From contig JAHBMJ010002410.1 of NCBI GenBank assembly GCA_018398765.1, forward strand, positions 74,110 to 100,569: 26,460 nt of DNA, read 5' to 3'. This document shows positions 22,139 to 26,460 of the stretch, piece by piece. Within the stretch, counting starts at the first letter, position 1, and every line of letters starts with the position of its first letter. The notes beneath the pieces were generated by a model, which had not been told where the DNA came from, searched no databases, and worked only from the letters and a program-made list of their open reading frames with translations. The stretch is from Chromera velia. Its lineage: Eukaryota > Sar > Chromeraceae. A program made the position numbers and the translations under genes.

Positions 22139-23318
22139 AGAGAGAGAGACAGAGACAGAGCGAGCGAAAGACCGACCTTCATGATTTGCCAGAAGGTGAG
22201 GTTCGAGGAGTATTGTTCCTTTTCCCTGTTGTCCTTTTTCTCCTTGTCGGCCCCCCCGCTTGTCTCCTCCCCCCTCTCTGCCCTCTCGGAAGCCTCGAGG
22301 AGAGCACAGGCTGCATCTCTGCCTTTCCAGACCTGCACTCACACATATTTCAGCAGCACTCAACCAGAGATCAATCAACACTTTGACTGGTCGGTAAGTG
22401 AATCAGTCAGTAAATCAATCGGCGAATGAGACCTTCAGCTTGAAGCTATTCGATTAGTGAGTTCACATTCATACGTACACTTATAGAGAGAGAGAGAGAG
22501 ACAGAGAGAGAGAGGTGCACACACAGACAAATCTGAGATCGAAAGAAGTGTCACTTTAACCAAACCGATCAGAATGGCCTCGCTCACGCAACGCACCTCC
22601 AGTCTTGCCTTGTCGAGTCTCTTCCACGTCCATAGCGTTGCCATCGAGGCATGCGTTTACTTTCATACAGAATTCTTTTTCATACAAAGAAAAAAAAAAG
22701 GATTCTGTATGAAAGTAAACGAACGCACCTCAAGTCTTGCCTTGTCGAGTCTCTTCCACGTCCAGAGCGTTGCCATCGAGGCAAACAGATTGGCGAGAAG
22801 CAACAGAGCACCTGCATGAGAAGAGACAAACATAGAGATAGACAGATAGATACACAAACAAACGAAATTAAGGGGGAAGCAGATGGTTGAATAAATCGGG
22901 AAGGGGGGAACGAGATGAGGTCCATGGAACAATCCTTCCTAGATTCGACCCAGGCAGAAAACGAAAGCCAGAGGAGTGATCGAGTTTTGACACATTTCTT
23001 ACACAAGCAGAGAAAATTAAGACAGACAAAAAGGACGCCTGCAGAAAGGGAGAAAGAAAGAAAGAAAGAAAGGAACGAACGAAGGAAGGAAGGAAGGAAG
23101 GAAGAAAGAAAGAAAAGAAGAAAAGAAGGAAGGAAGGAAGGAAGGAAGGAAGAAGGAAGGAAGGAAGGAAGGAAGGAAAGAAAGAAAGAAAAGAAAGAAA
23201 GAAAGAAAGAAAGAAAAAAAAGAAGAAAAGAAGGAAGGAAGGAAGGAAGGAAGGAAGGAGAAGGAAGGAAGGAAGGAAGGAGAAGGAAGGAAGGAAGGAA
23301 GGAAGGAAGGAAAGAGAG

Positions 23319-23351
<33 letters not shown>

Positions 23352-23970
23352 AAGAAAGGAACGAAGGAAGGAAGGAAGGAAGGAAGGAAGAAAGAACGAA
23401 AGAAAGACAGAAAGAAAGAAAGAAAGAAAGAAAGAAAAGAAGAAAAGAAGGAAGGAAGGAAGGAAGGAAGGAAGGAGAAGGAAGGAAGGAAGGAAGGAAG
23501 GAAGGAAAGAAAGAAAGAAAGAAAGAGAGAGAGAAAGAAAGAAAGAAAGAAAGAAAGAAAAAAAAAAAAAAAGAAGAAAGGAAGGATGGATGAAAAGAAA
23601 GGTATCCAGAAAAAATCGAAGGCACGGGGCCGAGACAGCAAAGTCCGGAAACTGGCCTTTCGACAGAAATGCAGACAGACCATTCAGAATTCACCGAAAG
23701 ATTTTGCATGTGCATGCGCGTGTACATACATGGCAGACTCGCAATATTGGCAACTGAGCTGACCCACCGATGCAAAGGCAGATCAAGGAGATTTCGTGAG
23801 AGTTGCCCCACACTCTGCCCCCCCCTCTCCCGACAAGAACAAGGCCCTTGCAGAAACTCAACAGCAGAGACAACAGAAAGGCCCTGTAGGTCAGGTCGTA
23901 GACGCTCCAGCGAAATTCATCCGGGTCAGAGACTAGAGAGGCCTCCCTGTTCTTCGCAGGGGGGGCGTAT

Positions 23971-24018
<48 letters not shown>

Positions 24019-25765
24019 AGAGAGAGACGCACAGACAGACAGACTATATGCTTTCTTTCCCTTCTTTCTCAATGACAGTGCAGACAGATAGACAGACAGA
24101 CACACTGTATAAGTTCTCTTTCTCTTCTTCTACAAGCAAATAAAACACGGGGGAAAGGAAATTTCCAACTGACGGTGAAAGAAAGGAGTGAGAATATGAC
24201 AGTGCGCCCCTTGCATCTGTTTGCATCTGTTTCGCCGACAGGATAGACAAACAGACGGACGGACGAACGGAGAGAAAGGCAGAGAAAAGCGATAGTCTCT
24301 TCAATCAAGTGGAAGGACCACGGACATGCAGTCTTCACACTGCAGTCTTTCCTTTCCTTTCTGGCCTTCCCTTGTGCGTGCATTTATTTGTGCAAACATG
24401 CGACTTTTCTCTCGTTTCTCCTCTCTCCTCCGTGATTGATTTTCCCTCACTCACTGACCTCTTTTTTCTGTCCTCCAGCGCCGAACCCCATAGCATGCCC
24501 ACGAGAAGCCCCACTCTGAGGCAGGAGAGAACGACAATCTCGAGAACGGACTCCTCAAAGTTCCACTCCTCCACATCCTCCTTCCTGCACCCACCCACCC
24601 CGTGTGTGCATTCATTTTTTCTTCACAGTCAGGTTCGTATTCCAGGGCGGCCAGACGCACACGTGAGCAACATTCACAAAAAAACTCTGGAAGCATGTTC
24701 GCGTGCAGGCACCACACAAAAGCCGAAAGGAAGGAAGGGATGCGTGGCAGATCGATTAATTGATTCCTTCTTCATCCTCGAGAACGAAGAGAGTCCTAGA
24801 AGGAAATTAACCACTCACATGCAGTTCGATAGGAGAGCATGACGGTAAAGAGTTCAAGTCAAACGAAGGGGCAAGACAGACCGACCCGAGACGAAGAAAG
24901 CTTGACACGGAGCAGAACCGAAAAGAAGAGAGGACAGAAAAAGCAGACGCAATGCACACACAAAACGAAAGGTCCACTTGTATCGTGTCATTTGCGTGCG
25001 CCCTTCGAGCATGAGAACAATGACAGAAAGAGGATTTCGTCCTCCTGCTTCAGGCCGCAGTGACACGACACGCATGCAGACTTTTGAACAGCCAGTTCGC
25101 TCAACAAATGTGCCGATCAGTCACTGAGTCCAATCAGACACTGACCAGAATTTGCTAAAGTCGAGGTCATTCAAGCACAGAACGCAGGCAAAGGAGGAGA
25201 GGAGGTCTCCAGATGCCGACAAAAGAGTCCACCGGTAGCGGAGACGCGCACCTGCATTTGCGAAACACACACACACACACACAGAGAGAGAGAGACAGAC
25301 AGAGAGAGAGAGAGAGAGAGAGAGCCACAAAAGATCGTGATCATAAATACAGGAGGCATCTCCAGGAACATCAGGATTCGAGTGGAGAGGGCTGGTGCTA
25401 CTGCAGCACAGTGTGGTCTCTTGGTAGCCGCGCCGGCAAAGACGCCTGCAATCGGCAGCTGGCGAATAGCACCCCCTCATAGAATGCTCTGCTGGTAACG
25501 GACAGCTATTGATTTTGTCTCCGTCTCTCTGACTAATTTGAAGTTCCGCCAAACTCAAAATGAGTCTGGGTCTCCCTTCTAGACCCATGCACGGCTCGCT
25601 CATGCAGTTCGGCTGACGCTTGGAGAGCTTCTCCAGCTTTTCGTCACCCAGGAAAGCGTCCACGTTCCTCATCGAGTTGCTGAGACCGAGATGCGAAGAA
25701 ACTGTGAGGCAGGACTTCAATCCATATATGTATTTAGACAGAAGAGAGACGGAACTTCTTGTCAC
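12612..25765 (-). CDS. Half-size ABC transporter, ABCB6/HMT1/ABCB7 (ATM1-like) group, at least 21 exons
   Basis: This spans the whole gene, and exon entries follow. The protein is one TMD plus one NBD and would act as a homodimer. Relatives sit in mitochondrial, vacuolar or endolysosomal membranes and export glutathione-linked iron-sulfur precursors, phytochelatin-metal complexes or porphyrins. Which substrate applies here is not shown. From exon C to the stop the exons total 2,966 nt (about 990 residues), and every junction keeps phase with GT-AG introns. Hydrophobic segments before the core TMD (exons B to F) resemble the TMD0 of ABCB6/HMT1 and favour that branch over ABCB7. Core features are LRPYFWP before TM1, [52 protein letters not shown] and IAHRLSTI. 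All catalytic motifs are intact, so it is probably functional. The N-terminal exons are uncertain. Confidence 0.9.
13646..13783 (-). CDS. ABC transporter exon V (H-loop)
   Basis: 46 codons, phase 0, acceptor GTTCAG, donor [26 protein letters not shown] contains the switch His, followed by [20 protein letters not shown], the usual NBD end. Confidence 0.96.
13967..14146 (-). CDS. ABC transporter exon U (signature, Walker B, D-loop)
   Basis: 60 codons, phase 0. [20 protein letters not shown] is the ABC signature. [20 protein letters not shown] gives Walker B with the catalytic Glu, and the D-loop. It ends LGRDRTSL with donor GTCAGT. Confidence 0.97.
14315..14369. repeat. (CA)n(GA)n microsatellite
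   Basis: About 27 bases of CA run into about 28 bases of GA, in the intron downstream of exon T. Confidence 0.9.
14418..14511 (-). CDS. ABC transporter exon T (NBD helical subdomain)
   Basis: [20 protein letters not shown] then [11 protein letters not shown]. Donor GTCAGC at 14417 joins GTL|VGERG as in relatives. A second GT at 14400 would add SQAGR and was not chosen. Confidence 0.9.
14671..14788. repeat. GAAA/GA polypurine microsatellite
   Basis: A nearly pure purine tract in the intron between exons S and T. Confidence 0.9.
15003..15063. repeat. Direct repeat of 20 bases, period 41, beside exon S donor
   Basis: CGAGAGAGATGTCACGCAAC occurs at 15003 and 15044, identical, in the intron 24 to 85 bases past the donor of exon S. 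Confidence 0.8.
15088..15171 (-). CDS. ABC transporter exon S (Q-loop)
   Basis: The acceptor is preceded by (TG)n, and the donor is [26 protein letters not shown] holds the Q-loop Gln, then SHNIEYG. Both junctions split Arg codons. Confidence 0.95.
15716..15756 (-). CDS. ABC transporter exon R (41-nt microexon)
   Basis: [13 protein letters not shown] plus a split Arg codon, with acceptor CTTGCAG and donor GTCGGT. It supplies the 'i.idG.di..v....' strand between Walker A and the Q-loop. Confidence 0.92.
16236..16327 (-). CDS. ABC transporter exon Q (Walker A)
   Basis: The acceptor is CCCCAG and the donor [25 protein letters not shown] is the Walker A P-loop, followed by RFYDPTEGK, both canonical for B-subfamily ABC proteins. 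Confidence 0.97.
16540..16609 (-). CDS. ABC transporter exon P (NBD A-loop)
   Basis: The acceptor CAG follows (TG)n directly, and the donor is [26 protein letters not shown] contains the A-loop aromatic Tyr that stacks on ATP adenine. It leaves in phase 1. Confidence 0.92.
16613..16644. repeat. (CA)n microsatellite abutting exon P acceptor
   Basis: On the gene strand this is (TG)n running straight into the CAG acceptor of exon P. Confidence 0.9.
16935..17384 (-). CDS. ABC transporter exon O (TM6 end, long acidic linker, NBD start)
   Basis: 150 codons, phase 0. It starts [17 protein letters not shown] and [20 protein letters not shown], the end of the membrane domain. About 85 low-complexity Glu/Gly/Ser-rich residues follow before GVSVEFRD, the first strand of the NBD. 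Relatives usually need only about 20 to 30 residues here. The donor lies in a GTCAGTCAGTCAGG repeat. The first GT is the one that keeps FRD|VCFHYP in frame. Confidence 0.9.
17796..17880. repeat. 43-bp tandem duplication spanning exon N end and donor
   Basis: The segment from CCGACCGACC to CTCCAAGGA is present twice with period 43 and no substitutions seen across the copied exon end. It gives two identical donors in a row. Confidence 0.9.
17848..17943 (-). CDS. ABC transporter exon N (TM5-TM6; end duplicated)
   Basis: 32 codons, phase 0. It encodes [20 protein letters not shown] and ends with FSAFVSIQ. The last 33 bases and the donor GTCGGT are repeated 43 bp further on (17796-17838). The first donor gives the in-frame join, while the second would insert 43 bases and shift the frame. 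Confidence 0.9.
18052..18072. repeat. (GATC)n tandem repeat
   Basis: About five copies of GATC, preceded by GACT and ACAG tetramer runs, in the intron between exons M and N. Confidence 0.85.
18381..18562. repeat. TTTC/TC polypyrimidine microsatellite
   Basis: About 180 bases of almost pure pyrimidine on the plus strand, in the 950-bp intron between exons M and N. Long Ser/Leu/Phe frames here are repeat artefacts. Confidence 0.9.
18894..18947 (-). CDS. ABC transporter exon M (TM5 entry)
   Basis: 18 codons, phase 0, acceptor ATCTCAG, donor [23 protein letters not shown] matches the 's..sL..LN..Q' region before TM5. Confidence 0.9.
19114..19277. repeat. CA, poly-A and GA compound microsatellite
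   Basis: Interrupted CA repeats, then 12 A, then GA, in the intron between exons L and M. Confidence 0.9.
19537..19698 (-). CDS. ABC transporter exon L (long cytosolic helix)
   Basis: 54 codons, phase 0, donor [26 protein letters not shown] followed by [14 protein letters not shown] is the highly conserved 'R......n..d......d.[10 protein letters not shown].ne' signature shared by the ATM1/ABCB7, ABCB6 and HMT1 families. Confidence 0.95.
20082..20143. repeat. (CA)n(GA)n microsatellite
   Basis: The same compound order as at 14315, 23973 and 25266, in the intron between exons K and L, about 30 bases past the donor of exon K. Confidence 0.9.
20173..20282 (-). CDS. ABC transporter exon K (TM3-TM4)
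   Basis: The acceptor is TTTGCAG and the donor GTAACA. It encodes [20 protein letters not shown] and [16 protein letters not shown], two hydrophobic segments. It enters in phase 1 and leaves in phase 0. Confidence 0.92.
20478..20608. repeat. GGAAA and AAAAG pentanucleotide repeats
   Basis: Two separate pentamer arrays (about 20478-20503 and 20576-20608) in the intron between exons J and K. Confidence 0.85.
20652..20898 (-). CDS. ABC transporter exon J (TM2-TM3 and coupling region)
   Basis: The acceptor is GACTGCAG and the donor GTCAGG. It encodes [19 protein letters not shown], then [20 protein letters not shown], the cytosolic 'vf.Hl..LSl.fH...tG' block, and [13 protein letters not shown] leading into TM3. 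Confidence 0.92.
21103..21255 (-). CDS. ABC transporter exon I (TM1)
   Basis: 51 codons, phase 0, donor GTCTGT. It encodes [22 protein letters not shown]1 with the family's 'K..n...P' pattern, then an extracytosolic loop to HLYDTALW. An earlier GT (after GGGCAG) was rejected because it breaks the frame. Confidence 0.9.
21753..21818 (-). CDS. ABC transporter exon H (pre-TM1)
   Basis: 22 codons, phase 0, donor [26 protein letters not shown] corresponds to the family's '(L)lpYlWP...' block just ahead of TM1. Confidence 0.9.
22078..22150. repeat. (GA)n microsatellite
   Basis: About 70 bases of interrupted GA in the intron downstream of exon G, ending some 26 bases from its donor. Confidence 0.85.
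22177..22332 (-). CDS. ABC transporter exon G (cytosolic, charged)
   Basis: The acceptor is AGTGCAG and the donor GTCGGT; phase 0 at both ends. It encodes [20 protein letters not shown], a Glu/Lys-rich loop, and NLTFWQIMK, the approach to TM1 of the core membrane domain. Confidence 0.9.
22590..22783. repeat. 62-bp direct duplication of exon F end and donor
   Basis: 22590-22651 and 22722-22783 match at 60 of 62 bases. Each covers the last 55 bases of exon F, the GT donor and a few intron bases. The left copy lacks the exon's acceptor and first 28 bases. Confidence 0.9.
22654..22721. repeat. Perfect 20-bp inverted repeat (hairpin) between the exon F copies
   Basis: 22654-22673 (CGTTTACTTTCATACAGAAT) pairs exactly with 22702-22721 around a 28-base loop rich in A and T. 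It fills almost exactly the spacer between the two duplicated segments. Confidence 0.9.
22729..22811 (-). CDS. ABC transporter exon F (membrane helix; 3' half duplicated)
   Basis: The acceptor is CATGCAG and the donor GTGCGT. It encodes [20 protein letters not shown] and then LDKARLE, completing the helix begun in exon E. Its last 55 coding bases plus the donor are duplicated 132 bp downstream (22590-22651). Using that second donor would run into a stop, so this copy is chosen. Confidence 0.85.
23048..23591. repeat. 540-bp GAAA/GGAA polypurine tract
   Basis: Alternating blocks of GAAA and GGAA with almost no pyrimidines in the 956-bp intron between exons E and F. Frames of over 260 codons on both strands are repeat artefacts. 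Confidence 0.95.
23768..23970 (-). CDS. ABC transporter exon E (membrane helices)
   Basis: The acceptor CAG is preceded directly by a long (TG)n tract, and the donor is GTGGGT. It encodes [19 protein letters not shown], a helix around [20 protein letters not shown], and the start of the next helix (ISLICLCI) completed in exon F. Confidence 0.85.
23973..24027. repeat. (CA)n(GA)n microsatellite abutting exon E acceptor
   Basis: On the gene strand it reads (TC)n(TG)n followed at once by CAG and exon E. Confidence 0.9.
24459..24584 (-). CDS. ABC transporter exon D (membrane helix)
   Basis: The acceptor is GGTGCAG and the donor GTCAGT. It encodes [20 protein letters not shown] and then [20 protein letters not shown], a clear membrane helix. 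An Arg codon is split across the next junction. Confidence 0.85.
25146..25251 (-). CDS. ABC transporter exon C
   Basis: The acceptor is AAATGCAG and the donor GTCAGT. It encodes [20 protein letters not shown] and on to DFSKF, with a split Trp codon into exon D. The hydrophobic middle suggests part of the N-terminal membrane region. Confidence 0.75.
25266..25325. repeat. (CA)n(GA)n microsatellite in the short B-C intron
   Basis: On the gene strand (TC)n(TG)n occupies most of the 77-bp intron and ends 14 bases before exon C. Confidence 0.85.
25329..25445 (-). CDS. ABC transporter exon B (tentative; membrane segment)
   Basis: The acceptor ...TTGCAG precedes GCGTC, and the donor is GTGGCT. The encoded stretch includes [18 protein letters not shown], a likely membrane helix, and its phase (1 on exit) fits exon C. 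The 77-bp downstream intron is unusually short. Confidence 0.5.
25505..25672 (-). CDS. ABC transporter exon A (tentative first exon)
   Basis: The frame from ATG at 25672 starts [18 protein letters not shown] and could donate at GT after AGCT (25505), leaving phase 1. This would need a 59-bp intron, far shorter than nearly all others here. An alternative N-terminus is the Arg/Ser/Thr-rich frame from ATG at 26100, which could be a targeting presequence. Neither is proven. Confidence 0.3.
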
Positions 25766-26097
25766 TTCTCCAAAGTCTTGACTCGAAAGTCAGTCGGTAG
25801 ACGAGTCAGACACCCCCAAGACTGTCTTTTGGGAGAGACAGCTGCCCAGTTCTTGCGGCTTTCTACAGAAGGCGTACAGAGGGATTGTATACTGGGCAGA
25901 CTTCGCCACGTAGAAGCGGATGTCAGTTTGAAGAGCTGACGTGACACATGTAGCATCAATGAGAGAAGCTTGGGTCTGAATGTGTGGCTTCTCCCGCACT
26001 CTCCAAGAGCCCGTCTATGTGTGCCTGTATGGTGTCTATATAGTGATGTTTGATTAGTTGAAGTAACTTTGTCAAACAGTCTGAGAATGTCACTGAG

Positions 26098-26460
26098 CAT
26101 GGTAGACGGCCACGGCGTGCATTTCGCTCGTCGTGCGCGCGCAACGCCGCAACCGCGAATCCGCGCGCATCCCGCGCAGACAATTTATGACTATGTAGGG
26201 CGTGAAGACCCAACTCGAGATTTTAGCCAGTTTCAGTTTAGGGTGATGGAAGGGGTGCTAGCTTGCTCCGGGGTGCATAATCGGTTTGGGCGCCGCCATA
26301 CTAAGTGTTCCAACACTAAGACCTATAGGGCGCCGCCATAGCTTGGTCACCGTGTACAATGCATGTATGCGCATACATGCATGCATGTATATATATATAT
26401 ATATATATATACATCAGACTGAAAGAACACATGTCTTGAAAAACGCAATTTTGGAAGCTC
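26098..26460 (-). promoter_or_regulatory. Probable 5' flank/promoter side of the ABC gene
   Basis: This lies upstream of all recognisable exons. It contains a CpG-rich stretch (about 26120-26180), GGGCGCCGCCATA at 26288-26300 and again at 26328-26340 (40 bp apart), AGTGTTCCAACACT (an inverted repeat) at 26304-26317 between them, a 20-bp perfect palindrome at 26361-26380 and an AT microsatellite at 26388-26412. No gene on either strand is supported here. The promoter role is inferred from position and site pairing. Confidence 0.4.
26361..26380. repeat. 20-bp perfect palindrome
   Basis: GCATGTATGCGCATACATGC equals its own complement and is followed by further GCAT repeats and (AT)n. Confidence 0.9.

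Noticed and set aside
22868-23811. Frames of 260-280 codons on both strands
   Set aside because: They encode only Lys/Arg/Glu or Phe/Leu/Ser from a GAAA/GGAA repeat, inside an intron of the ABC gene.
12612-25251. Dinoflagellate origin
   Set aside because: All assigned donors are canonical GT, whereas dinoflagellate introns commonly use GC or GA as well. This is not decisive.
26361-26412. Telomere or origin signal at the right edge
   Set aside because: The sequence is a GCAT palindrome and AT microsatellite; no telomeric repeat is present.

Overview
The window is nuclear DNA of an intron-rich eukaryote. A minus-strand gene from about 25.7 kb down to 12.6 kb resolves into at least 21 short exons whose GT-AG boundaries and phases agree from end to end. 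Its introns are packed with CA, GA, GAAA and GGAA microsatellites. Canonical GT donors throughout argue against a typical dinoflagellate. The character (repeat-rich, about half GC, mixed algal-type transposons) would suit a chromerid or other microalga, but the organism is a guess.

Layout, left to right. 1-1544: no supported gene. 1545-5569 (minus): a decayed non-LTR retrotransposon ORF2 with an APE-type endonuclease, a reverse transcriptase with YADD, and a C-terminal Cys/His knuckle, broken by frameshifts and stops. 5731-7230: a tandem array whose units alternate 357 and 333 bp, so the true period is a 690-bp dimer. It sits directly upstream of the ORF2 start. 7239-9080: a self-contained DNA-transposon-like element with about 39-bp imperfect terminal inverted repeats (CACGG/CACAG ends), an AAA flanking duplication, subterminal arrays of the octamer CCATAGGA, and one internal plus-strand reading frame of no recognised family interrupted only by TAG codons. 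9081-11504 (minus): decayed coding sequence, including a coiled-coil, RNA-binding-like ORF resembling a LINE ORF1. It may be the 5' part of the same LINE, split by the inserted DNA element.

12612-25765 (minus): a half-size ABC transporter of the ABCB6/HMT1/ABCB7 (ATM1-like) group. An N-terminal membrane region (TMD0-like) is followed by an ABC membrane domain, an unusually long acidic linker and a complete nucleotide-binding domain (Walker A, Q-loop, LSGGE signature, Walker B, H-loop). Its introns hold two partial exon-plus-donor duplications, one with a 20-bp perfect hairpin, and several acceptors in which a (GT)n microsatellite runs straight into the CAG. 25.8-26.46 kb is the probable 5'/promoter side, with a CpG-rich stretch, a repeated 13-mer flanking a palindrome, a 20-bp perfect palindrome and an AT microsatellite.

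The candidate for an undescribed system is the 1.84-kb terminal-inverted-repeat element and its unknown protein. The donor duplications and microsatellite acceptors of the ABC gene come second.
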